DNA of 64,000 nt, taken from the NCBI GenBank assembly GCA_028280195.1, contig JANQMH010000033.1, forward strand, positions 1 to 64,000, in the 5' to 3' direction. Position numbers and translations under genes: made by a program. Source of the stretch: Exilibacterium sp. (GTDB lineage: Bacteria; Pseudomonadota; Gammaproteobacteria; Pseudomonadales; Cellvibrionaceae). Below, in pieces: positions 26,996 to 36,041 of the stretch; within the stretch, counting starts at the first letter, position 1; each line of letters opens with the position of its first letter. The notes below the pieces were generated by a model, which worked only from the letters and a program-made list of their open reading frames with translations, had not been told where the DNA came from and did not search any database.

Positions 26996-28321
26996 TTATC
27001 GCTCCCTGTTCGGCCCATCCCGGTTCCGCATCTTGCTTTTGAAATCTGACACGCTGCAGTCTCGCTCTGATAGAGGGCTAGCCGACTGTTTAAAGTCGAA
27101 GCTCTCGCGTTTCTTTTGCTGGATTTCCTTAAACTGGCCAATATCGCGGGATAAGACCTGGCTGTGGTTTTGGCGGAAATCCTCAAGCCGTTCAAGCCGC
27201 CCCTGAACTTGTCGCCGCTGTTCAAGATGATGGAATATCAGCGTATCGCGTTCTTGTTGATCCCGCCGGATAGCTTCATAGGCTTGCGCCTCGTTTTCCC
27301 GTTTAATCTGCTGGCGGCGGCCTGTGATCCGATCCAGAAGGCCACGCAGGCCCTTGCTAAAGCGGTCCTGCCGCTCGCGGGTTTCATCTTGCCAGCGCTG
27401 GGCCTGCGCCTCTTTGAGCTTTTGGCGCTCGGCTTTGTGGTGCTCTACTGTTTGCTGGCGTTTTTGTTGTATCGCCCGTTCGCGGACCTGAATAGCTTCG
27501 TTTTGTTGATTCTGAAGCGTGGTTAACCGGGCTTGCATATCCCTGGCCATTTGGTCTTTAGCCTGATCCACATCGGGCAAGCATTCTTTATCTGTGAGTT
27601 TCGCGCGCACATCTTGAGCGCGAATTCCGACCCATTTGGAAATGGCAAAGACTTCACAGGAATACCCCACGGCGACAAAGCCCCGGTTGCCGTTGGCAAG
27701 AATGTAGCCACGCTCTTTGAGAGCTTGACGAAACGCGCTCTGGTTGTCACTGATGGCCCAACAATCCTGCAACGCGGCTTTGATGTCTCTCGCGTCTTTG
27801 CCAATCCGTTTAGCTTGTTGCCATTGAGCCAGAGTAAAGTTCCTTGGATCGCGCTCTTGCGAGTTTATAAACCCACGCGGCATTTGCCAGCCATGTTCTA
27901 TGTACAACTCCCGCGAGACTTCTTGCAGTTTTCGTTTGGTATGAGGCAGGTGAATGGCTTTCATCTTCTCGGTATCGGTGCGTGACCAGACAGCATGGCA
28001 ATGCCGCCTTCCTTTCTTCTCATGGAAGACGATAGCGCGGGGCTGATTGATAAGACCAAGTTTGTCCTCAACCTTGCCAATCGCCGCCTCAAAATCGGCT
28101 GTGGAGACGTTTTCTTCTGGCGGCGGGTTCAGACTCAGGGAGAACAGGAACTGCTTAGCCTTCGTTCCCAGGCTCACCGCGTAGGCTTCGTTTAGCGCCC
28201 CGGCTAGATCGTCAGCAACAAAGCCGCGCAGCTCGTGGACCTCCACATGATCGTTTTCGTCTTTAAGCAGGTGCAGGGCCAGGTCCCTGGCCCCGCCGCG
28301 CTGATTGCCCTGTAAGATCAT
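26996..28321 (-). CDS. Relaxase / mobilisation nuclease
   Basis: 441 residues. The relaxase domain covers residues 1-150 (MILQGNQRGGARDLALHLL start) with the metal-binding HUH-type motif in GRRHCHAVWSRTD near residue 105. A catalytic tyrosine is not obvious in the first 40 residues; NEAYAVS at about residue 47 is a candidate. The C-terminal half is a long charged coiled coil with many Gln/Arg, probably for oriT or partner binding. It nicks oriT and leads the strand into the recipient. It overlaps mobC by 4 bp. Confidence 0.87.
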   Translation of the reverse strand: MILQGNQRGGARDLALHLLKDENDHVEVHELRGFVADDLAGALNEAYAVSLGTKAKQFLFSLSLNPPPEENVSTADFEAAIGKVEDKLGLINQPRAIVFHEKKGRRHCHAVWSRTDTEKMKAIHLPHTKRKLQEVSRELYIEHGWQMPRGFINSQERDPRNFTLAQWQQAKRIGKDARDIKAALQDCWAISDNQSAFRQALKERGYILANGNRGFVAVGYSCEVFAISKWVGIRAQDVRAKLTDKECLPDVDQAKDQMARDMQARLTTLQNQQNEAIQVRERAIQQKRQQTVEHHKAERQKLKEAQAQRWQDETRERQDRFSKGLRGLLDRITGRRQQIKRENEAQAYEAIRRDQQERDTLIFHHLEQRRQVQGRLERLEDFRQNHSQVLSRDIGQFKEIQQKKRESFDFKQSASPLSERDCSVSDFKSKMRNRDGPNRER

Positions 28322-28749
28322 TGCCCACCCCCTGATCGAAGGTTGAGGGCGGTAAACAGGGCTTCCCGCATGGCCAGCACAGCTGCATAGGCGTCCTGTA
28401 ATTGCCGCTCCACCTTCGGCGAAGCATCCAGTGTGCCCATATTGGCGTGGTGGGCCAGCTGGTTCAGGTTGGAGGATAGCCGCGATTGTCCCAAGGCGGC
28501 CAAAAGGGCAGCATATTGCTCATCGCTCAGGGTAGGCTTTCTGGCGGCGCGACGTTTACCAGCGCGATCACCAAGCAGTTCTTGCCGGATATACGCCCCA
28601 AGGGGCATGGCTCCGGCCCGCTCCTCAAGGAAGGCCCGCTCTTCTGCATTGAGGCGTAGAGAGAACGGCGCGGGCTTTGCCTTTTTCTTAGGCTCCGGCT
28701 TTAGTGGCGCGGGATTCGACGTTTTTTGAAACAGGGCCTTGATGCTCAT
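28318..28749 (-). CDS. MobC-like relaxosome accessory protein
   Basis: 143 residues. A proline/lysine-rich start leads into FSLRLNAEERAFLEERAG, a ribbon-helix-helix DNA-binding region, and then SRLSSNLNQLAHHANMG, the conserved MobC segment. MobC proteins open the oriT duplex for the relaxase. Overlap with relaxase (4 bp) and the 28746 gene (4 bp) shows a tight operon. Confidence 0.85.
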   Translation of the reverse strand: MSIKALFQKTSNPAPLKPEPKKKAKPAPFSLRLNAEERAFLEERAGAMPLGAYIRQELLGDRAGKRRAARKPTLSDEQYAALLAALGQSRLSSNLNQLAHHANMGTLDASPKVERQLQDAYAAVLAMREALFTALNLRSGGGQ

Positions 28750-28988
28750 GGCTCCAGCCCTCCATGCTCACCATCTCGGTAATAGGGCACATGGTTCTCA
28801 AGATAGGCGTTCCATTCGGCCAAAGTGGTGAAAAGCTGATCAGCGCTCAGGTCGTTCGGCAGTGCCTCAGGGCTTGCTGAAAGCTCCTTGCTATTCGTGT
28901 TCCATTCCGCTAAAAGTGGGCTTTCACAGTTCGAAGTCGGTCCCTCGTGGCCCGCCATCCTCGCAATCGCATATCTCCGCATAGACAC
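28746..28988 (-). CDS. Hypothetical first gene of the mobilisation operon
   Basis: 80 residues beginning MSMRRYAIARMAGHEG, acidic in the second half. Its stop overlaps the mobC start. oriT usually lies upstream of such an operon, i.e. in 28989-29168, but I see no recognisable nick site. No family recognised. Confidence 0.5.
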   Translation of the reverse strand: MSMRRYAIARMAGHEGPTSNCESPLLAEWNTNSKELSASPEALPNDLSADQLFTTLAEWNAYLENHVPYYRDGEHGGLEP

Positions 28989-29034
28989 TTTTTTCCTTAG
29001 AAAACAGCGAGTTAACCCCTCTCCTTTGCAGCTT

Positions 29035-29168
29035 TAGTTCGTGTCAGTCCTTTTACATTCGCCAAATATGGGGGCACAGTACGGGGCAGAACCTGAAAAA
29101 TGCCCCCGGCGGACATTTTTCTGCCCCTACATGCCGCTGCAGGCCCCGTACGGTAAGGACTTTGCACA
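29035..29168. promoter_or_regulatory. Integrase arm-site region with inverted repeats
   Basis: Contains GGGGGCACAGTACGGGGCAG, an inverted partner TTCTGCCCCTAC and GCCCCGTAC, i.e. several copies of the GGGGCA word in both orientations. Such clusters fit arm-type binding sites of P4-like integrases and the int promoter. The same GGGGGCACA...GGGGCA pairing occurs near 40440. Confidence 0.5.
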
Positions 29169-30458
29169 ATGGCCAAGGAAAAATTGACCGCTAAAGGGTG
29201 TGAGAATGCTGAGCTGAAACCTGGGCAGCGGGTTCGGAAGCTCGGTGACGGCCAGGGCTCTATCTGGAATTGACGGCCGCTGGTGGCAAGTACTGGCGGT
29301 TTAAGTACTATTATGGCCACACTATCGATCAGCACGGCAAACGCAAACCCAAAGAAAAGCGGTTGGCAATTGGTGTCTATCCCGAGGTGTCACTCAAGCA
29401 AGCCCGCGACGCGCGAGACAGGGCCCGACAGCTACTGGCGGAAAACAAGGACCCCAGCCAACAGAAGAAAATTGAAAAACTTAAAGCTGTGGAAAACGCC
29501 GGTAATACTTTCAGTGTTATGGCTGCCACTTGGCTGAAGAAAAATAGACCAACATGGGCACCGCGCTACACGGCTTCGATAAAGGGGCGCCTAGAAAATC
29601 ATATTCTGCCCTGGATTGGTGGTATGCCGATTGCCGACATTGAAAAGTCAATGTGTGAACCGCTTTTGGAGCGGCTGGTAAATGCTCATAAGGCCGAGTC
29701 TGCCCGCCGGTGTGCACAGATTATTAGATCGGTATTCGATTACGCCGAAAGCCGTAATGCCGCTAAAGCCTATCAACTGGGCAACCTGAACGATTTTCTA
29801 CCGAAGAAAGTTGTTAAGCATCACGCGGCGCTGATTGATCCTGAACAAGTCGGGCCCATTCTGCGCACCCTGGACGGTTATAAGGGGTCGCTGTCGGTAG
29901 CAGCGGCCTTACGGTTAATGCCGCTTTTGGTTGTGCGCCCTGGTGAGTTGCGCCAGGCGGAATGGTCTGAAATCAATCTGGACAAAAGGGGAATGGACTA
30001 CTCCCGGCCACAAAATGAAGGGGCTTACGGTTAAAAAGGAGGAGCGCCAGGATCATATGGTGCCGCTGAGCACTCATGCCGTAGCTATCCTGCGTGAACT
30101 GCAACCGTTGACCGGGCATAAGCGCTATGTGTTTACGGTACGCGGTGGTCGACCCATCAGCGATAACACGTTGTTACAGGCAATGCGCCGGCTGGATATC
30201 AGCCAGGACGATACCACCGCTCATGGTTGGCGGGCGTCCTTTCGGACTATAGGAGATGAGGTGTTAAAACAGCGTGTTGATTTGCTTGAGCATCAGCTTG
30301 CACACAGCGTTAAGGATGCCAATGGCTGGGCTTATAACCGGACAAAGTTTTTAGATGAGCGTCGAAAGCTGATGCAGCTTTGGTCTGATTATCTGTACTC
30401 GCTGAAATGTGGCGATACGCCCGATAATGTGATTAAGGGTGAATTTGCCAGCGGCTAA
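29169..30458 (+). pseudogene. P4-type tyrosine integrase, two frameshifts
   Basis: The gene starts MAKEKLTAKGCENAELKPG at 29169 and is broken at about 29265 (one base lost; stop TGA) and again near 29985 (one base gained in a G/A run). Joined pieces give a full ~425-residue integrase: DUF4102 N-terminus (KRLAIGVYPEVSLKQARDAR), SAM-like core domain, catalytic Arg in RPGELRQAEWSE, HGWRASFR, QLAHSV and the tyrosine in GWAYNRTKFLDERRK. All catalytic landmarks survive, so the loss is recent, but no functional protein is expected. Confidence 0.9.
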
Positions 30459-30556
30459 GCCGAGTTGACAGCGTCTAGGTTCGCTACCGAAAAGCCGTAA
30501 CCCTTGACGGTATGGCGCTGTAATCAATGTAAGGGTAGCACTGCAAGGGCGTGCTG

Positions 30557-31297
30557 ATGAAAAAGTTCTATCAAATAAAATAACATTATACACTTAAAGA
30601 AGTCTCTGACAGACTATCTGAAACCTTTAAAGAAAATATAACCCTCATTGATACAGTTAATTTAATTGTTAATGGACAGCTACCAGTCTATTGGAATCTT
30701 ATAGATCAATGGGTTGAACAAGTTGAGGTAAGGATCAATTCCGGCGATAAAGCCGTCAATAAAGACACCGAGAATCTTGTAGATTACCTTGGTTACATGG
30801 TTTTTAGTCCGCCAGTTCATAATAGGCTAATGGGGCCGCATAGAATTGATTTGTCGATCAACCCGATAATCAAGATCCATCTTCAGTCTCTAATTATCAA
30901 AGTGTCTGCTCCTGATGAAAAACAGAGCTTTTTGGATTTTTTTATGGCCGAAAATAGTGACGAGGTGTCTGATCCTTACCAAAATATCGTTAAAGATAAA
31001 AATGGTAGATGCTGGATGTTACTTAAGGTAGACCAACCTTTAGGTGCTAAGAGCATCCTAAATGAACATGATCCATGGAATACTAAAATCCGAATACATA
31101 ATGATTTACCCACGGAGCTAGAGCTCGTTGTCTTGCGGGCAGATGTAGAGAGTTTTGAAAACAGTATGATTAAACCAGATAACGATTCTTCTATAGATGA
31201 TAATGTCGATCAATCAAATCAGCCTCTAAGAAACTGGAAGGCAGCGTTAAACCGATTTATGATTGAGTTTGAGGAGCAACTTGCCCCTCATATCTAA
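30557..31297 (+). pseudogene. Unknown protein interrupted by an in-frame TAA
   Basis: From ATG 30557 the frame reads MKKFYQIK, then TAA (30581-30583), then continues without another stop for 237 codons. The part just after the stop (HYTLKEVSDRLSETF) looks like a normal N-terminus with a helix-turn-helix-like start, so the stop is probably a point mutation. A shorter product from ATG 30797 (166 residues) is possible. The remainder has strands and acidic loops (PLGAKSILNEHDPWNTKIR) but no family I recognise. Confidence 0.6.
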
Positions 31298-31388
31298 ACC
31301 GCCGGGTAGTTACACTGTTTGGTTTACAGGCTCAATATAACGGCGCTTACGATTGACATTCAACATTACATTGCTCTTGCTTGTTTTG

Positions 31389-32105
31389 TTATGCCCCAGA
31401 CTCACCAAACTCAAAACGAGCACGCCTGGCTTTACCAAAAGCCTTAGAAACTTTACTTGGCTCGCGATCAGGTTCCGGAGAAAATCTAAGTCCAAGCTCT
31501 TCATCTTCTATAAAGTAAACTCTCTTTTCATAACGTCCGTTAATATATCTTGGATGTTCTTTATTATGCTTACTCTTGTAGTAGATTCGATCGTGTCTAA
31601 TTAGTAGTGCCCTTCGCTCCTCGAGATCTAGTCCGTCAAGGTTCACGTTTGGAAATTGCTTTTGAATAAACGATGGTAGATCAATATCGAGCGTCCAATT
31701 CCATATATCAAAATCGAACGCTCTACATTTCCAAATACTATTTGAATTTCCTGCAAATAGCTGAATTTGGAAGCCTTCAACCGGCCATTCGATGTGAATA
31801 GAGGAAAACTTTAACGCCTCTGTTTTTGTTTGACCGCTGGCAACTACTACAAGTTTTGACGACAACCTACTTAAATCAATTGCCTTCGAAATATCTAGTT
31901 TAGACGGGCTATCACCTTTTACCTCAAAGAAACAATTCAGTGTAGGAAGCCAAAAGTCCGGTAAATATCTTCCCGATGGCAATTCGTACCCCTCTTTTTC
32001 ATACTCCCACGGGACATGCATCAAATCGAAGAAGACTGCCCACCTTGCTTCCTGTCTCGAACGGAACCGGAATCCTTCATATTCGGTTTCTATCACTTTC
32101 ATCAA
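31389..32105 (-). CDS. PD-(D/E)XK nuclease-like protein
   Basis: 238 residues. FRFRSRQEARWAVFFDLM and then YLPDFWLP...CFFEVKGD within the first 80 residues form the PD...ExK signature of restriction-endonuclease-like folds, with an E in the first helix. This resembles small phage- and island-borne nuclease-like proteins. The C-terminal 120 residues are basic and unassigned. It stands alone, divergent from the 30557 gene, among other unknown genes; a defence or DNA-processing role is plausible but unproved. Confidence 0.7.
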   Translation of the reverse strand: MMKVIETEYEGFRFRSRQEARWAVFFDLMHVPWEYEKEGYELPSGRYLPDFWLPTLNCFFEVKGDSPSKLDISKAIDLSRLSSKLVVVASGQTKTEALKFSSIHIEWPVEGFQIQLFAGNSNSIWKCRAFDFDIWNWTLDIDLPSFIQKQFPNVNLDGLDLEERRALLIRHDRIYYKSKHNKEHPRYINGRYEKRVYFIEDEELGLRFSPEPDREPSKVSKAFGKARRARFEFGESGA

Positions 32106-32227
32106 TGCTTATGTTCTCCAATGCTTATAGGTATTTAACTAGCATGTATAAAATACTCTACTTACCCATCCCAACATTTACTTTCCCCGATTAAATCCGA
32201 GGCGCTTTAAAAGATGGCATTTTTGGT

Positions 32228-33139
32228 TTAGATCTGCCAATAACCCCATCCCAGTTCGACAAGAATGATGCCAAGTGCCTGAACAGAAAGCTCCGCGTCT
32301 TGCTCTGAGATTGAGCGGGTTTTTCTGTTTGCTTGCTCTATGTGCTTTGTTCTGCTGTGGAATTTTGCGAGTACGTCCGCTAGGTTGGCTGCGATGCCCT
32401 TGTTGGCGCTCTCTCTAAGGCTGTGCACCAACTGGCCTAGATCCTTTCTCTTGCTTGTGATGCCTTCAGTTAGAAGATAGCAATTGAGTATCGCACTTGC
32501 GGCCTCTCTGCAGCGATCAACTACAGAGTCTGGTGCAGCACTACTAAGGTCAATTGACAGAAGCCGAATCTTTTCTTCAATATTTTCCTTGTCTTCTGAG
32601 TTTTTAATAAGTTCATATTTAATTTTCGGCAATGCTCCAATTACCTTACGAGATTTGAGGTAAATAATTGTTTCACCCGAGATTGAAACTTCGGAGTCCA
32701 CTACAGACCAAAGTGTATGATGATAACTATTGCCGAGCACTATGCATGGTTCGACAATACCAATATGGCTTAATTTGGCAAAGAAATTAAATTCCCTAAA
32801 TGTGATCAATTGCTTGGGAAGAGTCCCTGCAGTGTTAATGGGAACGTCCCTTAAAGCCGGGTGGGGCGTAACATGCCATGGTTGCGGCTGACCTTCGCTT
32901 CTCTCATATATTCTCCCCGTCCTAATTCGGCTTGAAGGGTCATAGCCTTCATTAAAAAATATATGGGGCTGGAGCATAAGGTCGATCCGGCTCCGTAGTT
33001 CGGAATCAGGCAACTCAGGCTCGGTAAATGAAGTTACAAATGCTGGCAATATCATTGGAGTTGGCCAGAGCCCATAACCCAAAAATGTGTTGCCCTCATA
33101 CACAAGGTGATTATTTTGGTCAATGCCTATCGTTTTCAT
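32228..33139 (-). CDS. Hypothetical protein with helical C-terminal domain
   Basis: 303 residues from ATG 33139 (a TTG three codons earlier is possible). The N-terminal two thirds is mixed alpha/beta without motifs I know. The C-terminal ~90 residues (DRCREAASAILNCYLLTEG ... SISEQDAELSVQALGIIL) form a helical bundle resembling HEPN or abortive-infection C-terminal domains, though the RNxxxH core is not clearly present. The position between unknown genes of element B fits a defence-type gene, by inference only. Confidence 0.5.
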   Translation of the reverse strand: MKTIGIDQNNHLVYEGNTFLGYGLWPTPMILPAFVTSFTEPELPDSELRSRIDLMLQPHIFFNEGYDPSSRIRTGRIYERSEGQPQPWHVTPHPALRDVPINTAGTLPKQLITFREFNFFAKLSHIGIVEPCIVLGNSYHHTLWSVVDSEVSISGETIIYLKSRKVIGALPKIKYELIKNSEDKENIEEKIRLLSIDLSSAAPDSVVDRCREAASAILNCYLLTEGITSKRKDLGQLVHSLRESANKGIAANLADVLAKFHSRTKHIEQANRKTRSISEQDAELSVQALGIILVELGWGYWQI

Positions 33140-33195
33140 GTAGCGCAATGAGTTACTATTTGTGTTTGGTTGCTGACCGATAGAGGAGGTTGGAT

Positions 33196-33795
33196 CTATT
33201 CTTTAAATTGGTCAATGAGAGTGTTTAGGTTTTCCTTGTGGTCATCGACCACAATGGATTTCGAATATTCTACAAAATAATTTATTGCTTCATGCTCTGC
33301 AATCGGCTTTGTATAGGTGTGTTCATCTCCATAACTGGCAGGAACTTCATTTAGTCCATGTTTGTATAAATTTCCAACACCCCATTTTGAGATTATCTTT
33401 TCTTCTGACAAAAGCTTTCCAATATGCCTGCATGATCCACTGCAGGAATAAATCACTATATCTCCGCTTCCAGGTTCACTACCAGGAATCTCTTTCAGGT
33501 AGTCATTTTGTAAACAGTAGTCCACAAAAAGTGTATCTGCGAAAATATCTAGGGGGTTGTCATCTGATCTGCATTCGATAGTATTCTTTCGCTGAATTCC
33601 TGATCTAGCTATTTTATCGTGTAACTTGTTGTCGGTCAGACATAAAGCATACATGACACAATTGCAATTTAAGCTACCGAGGAATGCTATGGAATGCCCG
33701 TATTTACTTTTTAGCTGCTCCAGCGTTCTAAGATTAAGGTTTCCACTATTGTCCAACTGAGATAGCTCATGCCTTAAATACTTCACTTTCAACAC
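33196..33795 (-). CDS. Hypothetical protein, possible cysteine-peptidase-like fold
   Basis: 199 residues with a GTG start. The pattern NCVMYALCL (Cys at a helix start), then GDIVIYSCSGSCRHIGKLL with a strand and His, is reminiscent of NlpC/P60- or CHAP-like folds. The following KWGVGNLYKHG and EHEAINYFVEY complete a compact domain. No signal peptide. 57 bp upstream of the 32228 gene on the same strand, so the two may be co-transcribed. The fold call is tentative. Confidence 0.5.
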   Translation of the reverse strand: MLKVKYLRHELSQLDNSGNLNLRTLEQLKSKYGHSIAFLGSLNCNCVMYALCLTDNKLHDKIARSGIQRKNTIECRSDDNPLDIFADTLFVDYCLQNDYLKEIPGSEPGSGDIVIYSCSGSCRHIGKLLSEEKIISKWGVGNLYKHGLNEVPASYGDEHTYTKPIAEHEAINYFVEYSKSIVVDDHKENLNTLIDQFKE

Positions 33796-33893
33796 CTGCG
33801 ATTAGCTAGTTTAGGAATATCTGTGCTAAAGGTATCAAATGTCTAATACGCACCCGCAGCCGTTTACCTCAAAGAAGGTTGTTCAAAAAAGCG

Positions 33894-34079
33894 TCACTTG
33901 CTCGCTTTATCCAAAACTGACCGAATCCAGGCGCTAAACGTCTTTCCAGAGCGCTCTGCTGCGGCTTTGTAGGAGGTGAGCTGGTCAGGGGTTACTTGGA
34001 CGACGGGTAGCCGTGCTGATGCCTTAACCTCAGCTGGAGGCCTTCCTCTCGGTCTTCTTTTTGGCGGTTCATCTTTCAT
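33894..34079 (-). CDS. Ribbon-helix-helix DNA-binding protein
   Basis: 61 residues from MKDEPPKRRPRGRPP. The basic N-terminal arm is followed by LPVVQVTPDQLTSYKAAAER and SGKTFSAWIRSVLDKA, a strand-helix-helix pattern typical of RHH antitoxins and plasmid repressors. I preferred ATG 34079 over 34127 because the longer version would run across the operator-like palindromes. Likely a small autorepressor; no toxin partner is adjacent. Confidence 0.65.
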   Translation of the reverse strand: MKDEPPKRRPRGRPPAEVKASARLPVVQVTPDQLTSYKAAAERSGKTFSAWIRSVLDKASK

Positions 34080-34104
34080 GTCGCGGATGATACCACCATT
34101 AAAA

Positions 34105-34144
34105 ACACGTGTAAAAAATGCTTGCAAAAAATTATTACACGTGT
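34105..34144. promoter_or_regulatory. Paired ACACGTGT operator-like palindromes
   Basis: Two perfect 8-bp palindromes ACACGTGT at 34105-34112 and 34137-34144, 32 bp apart (three helical turns), sit just upstream of the RHH gene in an AT-rich stretch. They look like operators for that protein. Confidence 0.55.
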
Positions 34145-34220
34145 AGTAATTCGATCATGCCTTGAAGGGGCTGCCACCCCAACAAGGCACTAACCACCCC
34201 GAACTGAATAGGAGTTCAAA

Positions 34221-34517
34221 ATAGCTAGCACTATTGTAAACCACACAACCCCCAATCTAGAAAGCCCCAATCTGGCCGCAGTACCCCTGCACCAACTGAT
34301 TGCTCTGGGTAATGCTCTGCCGGCGGAGAAGCGCATGAAGTTTGCCACGGCCCTTCAGAGTAGCGCGATAGACGAAATGGAAGCCAAGCGGCAGGAGATC
34401 CTTGCTGACGATAACGAAATGGACGATATCGCCGTCGACGTGCTGGATTCCAGCGAGTTTATGCCGATCCTGCGCCAGGCCCTGGTCAAGCCCGAGCTGG
34501 CCGCTACTCAGCTGTAG
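34221..34517 (+). pseudogene. Unknown small gene lacking a normal start codon
   Basis: A coding-like frame of 98 codons reads IASTIVNHTTPNLESPNLAA... to KPELAATQL. A good AGGAG lies 6 bases before the first codon, but that codon is ATA, so an ATG to ATA change is likely. A shorter product could start at ATG 34335 (60 residues, MKFATALQSSAIDEMEAKRQ). The product is helical and acidic. It ends 4 bp from the IS66 remnant. No family recognised. Confidence 0.4.
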
Positions 34518-34521
34518 GCAC

Positions 34522-34857
34522 TCACCTAAAGGGTGGTTTGCCGCCATTGCTGCGATTATCAAGCGGGAAGCGGGCGCCCTCGATTCCCAACAAGTCCTCT
34601 GAGGACAGAGATAAGTGATCACCATCAAACCATTTTGGCCATTTAAAGCGCTGTTTGAGCAACTTCTTATACAACACCCAAAAACTATTGCTTTCCCAGC
34701 GCAGCAATTTGATTTTATCGCGACCTTTGTTGGTAAACACAAACAGTGCCGCTTCAAAAGGGTCAAGTGCCACTTGCTCTTGCACCAGTACGGCAAAAGC
34801 ATCCATACCCTTGCGCATATCCACCGGGTGGCGGTAGAGGTAAAGGGTGCTGGCCAA
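34522..34857 (-). pseudogene. tnpB: IS66 TnpB-like protein, 3' end altered
   Basis: 111 residues. LYLYRHPVDMRKGMDAFAVLV and LFVFTNKGRDKIKLLRWE are diagnostic IS66 TnpB segments, followed by FWVLYKKLLKQRFKWP. After about residue 85 the sequence (EDLLGIEGARFPLDNRSNGG) no longer matches the family, so the end has been replaced by a deletion junction. TnpB is an accessory protein of unknown mechanism in IS66 transposition. Confidence 0.8.
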
Positions 34858-34860
34858 GGC

Positions 34861-35217
34861 TCACGGGATCAGCACCGCTAATAAGGCTTTAAGGTACGTT
34901 GGACACACCTCACCTCGCCAGCTCAGCCGGCAGCCATTGGGCAGGCTCAAGCTCACATCAACATCCGTGACCTCCTTGGCGTTGATCTTGACGAAGGCCG
35001 GCCGTTTGGTCTTGTTTGATTTGACGCCAGTGGCCTCTCGTTTATCCAGTAGACGTCGCTTCCTATAGTTAAACGTATTAACGTTGAGGCCGTGCTCTCG
35101 GCAGAACTGTTGTTGGCTCAGGCCGCTGTCCTGCCATTGTCTGACCCAGGCTCGTCGTTGTTGCTCAGAGTATTTTGCCGCCAGGGGCTTAGTGGATGCT
35201 GAAATAGCTGTTTCCAT
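34861..35217 (-). CDS. tnpA: IS66 TnpA-like helix-turn-helix protein
   Basis: 118 residues from METAISAST. The region RRAWVRQWQDSGLSQQQFC followed by EHGLNVNTFNYRKRRLL is the HTH of IS66 OrfA proteins; LSLPNGCRLSW near the end matches the family's C-terminal block. It is 3 bp upstream of tnpB as usual. The longer frame to 35295 runs into the terminal inverted repeat and was not used. Confidence 0.82.
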   Translation of the reverse strand: METAISASTKPLAAKYSEQQRRAWVRQWQDSGLSQQQFCREHGLNVNTFNYRKRRLLDKREATGVKSNKTKRPAFVKINAKEVTDVDVSLSLPNGCRLSWRGEVCPTYLKALLAVLIP

Positions 35218-35301
35218 AGAGTACACCTCTTTGTGGATATAAGAAGGTGCATTGTTCAGCATTGCGCCTTTGAGGCTAAAGTGTCGATTTTTCACCGCTT
35301 A

Positions 35302-35591
35302 CACAGCATGTCGGTAGCAGAGTTGCAAATATATCAAGGCTAGGCGAACTCGCGGGTTATTTCATCTACCATATTGCGACTTTGCTGAGAGGGCAGAAGG
35401 GTGCGGCGTAAAGATTTTTATTGATAGGCTGTAACGACAGGTCTTAATATACACTAAACTTTTATCAGCAGGTAGTCGTCTTTCGGTTTTATTGAATTCT
35501 TAACCTTATACCTTATAGAGTATCAGTGATTATAGGCAGTTACGCAGATTAGTTTACAATCCCGAATCAATATTTGACTCATGGTGGTATG
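35302..35591. other. AT-rich gap beyond the IS66 end
   Basis: No gene seen. It lies between the IS66 terminus and the 3' end of the 35592 gene and contains several A/T runs but no clear terminator. Confidence 0.4.
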
Positions 35592-36041
35592 TCAATGTGC
35601 CAATGTGAATACTTGACTTCCGTAGTTTTCAATAACCGATTTTGCTGCAGCGAAGCTATTTTTAGGAGCTGTCTCATGAGTCTGCTGATACTTAGTGATG
35701 ATATCTTTAAAGTTACTAAAAAAATCCTCTTTGCTTGAAGACTTTTCGTATAACTCATTAAGAACACTCAAAGAAAGCTTCATACAATAGATACGATCAC
35801 TCTTTTTACCTAATGACAGGACTACACCATCTGTCAATATTGCATCGTATCTCCCCTCATTGGGTTCGTTAGTGTAACTTAGCTTTATTGTTAGGCGATT
35901 TTGGGTCTCGTCTTCTGTGACAAATAATCCTTGAGGTACGTAGAAGGGGGGCAAGGAAGAAGATTCTTCAATTCCTTTAGTGAGTTTTACTTCAGGCTTA
36001 TTTATTAATGAGGAATCCAGACCAATATAGACTTTCTCCAT
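35592..36041 (-). CDS. Hypothetical partner of the GAF/membrane protein
   Basis: 149 residues. A beta-rich centre (PPFYVPQGLFVTEDETQNRL, KLSYTNEPNEGRYDAILTDG) is followed by a helical C-terminus. Its start codon shares one base with the stop of the 36041 gene, indicating a two-gene operon. No motif I know. The pairing with a membrane sensor suggests a linked function. Confidence 0.6.
   Translation of the reverse strand: MEKVYIGLDSSLINKPEVKLTKGIEESSSLPPFYVPQGLFVTEDETQNRLTIKLSYTNEPNEGRYDAILTDGVVLSLGKKSDRIYCMKLSLSVLNELYEKSSSKEDFFSNFKDIITKYQQTHETAPKNSFAAAKSVIENYGSQVFTLAH

Larger units (their letters stand above)
11061..29034. mobile_element. Element A: mobilisable island with serine integrase
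   Basis: It starts directly after the tRNA-Ser CCA end and carries an integrase, coupling protein, MobC/relaxase, resolvase, toxin-antitoxin pair and an RTX cargo gene, almost all on the minus strand. No VirB-type secretion genes are present, so it would need a helper for transfer. The right end is not visible as a repeat; I place it just before the tyrosine-integrase pseudogene, where gene content and direction change. The boundary could be off by several hundred bases, or A and B may be one unit. Confidence 0.6.
34522..35301 (-). mobile_element. IS66-family remnant (tnpA and tnpB, no tnpC)
   Basis: The minus strand reads an IS66-like terminal GTAAGCG inward from 35301, then tnpA and tnpB. 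The element breaks off in the tnpB 3' end; tnpC (the DDE transposase) and the other inverted repeat are missing, so it cannot move. Confidence 0.8.

Noticed and set aside
29012..29335. 107-residue minus-strand ORF at the integrase start
   Set aside because: Antisense of the integrase pseudogene and its arm-site region.
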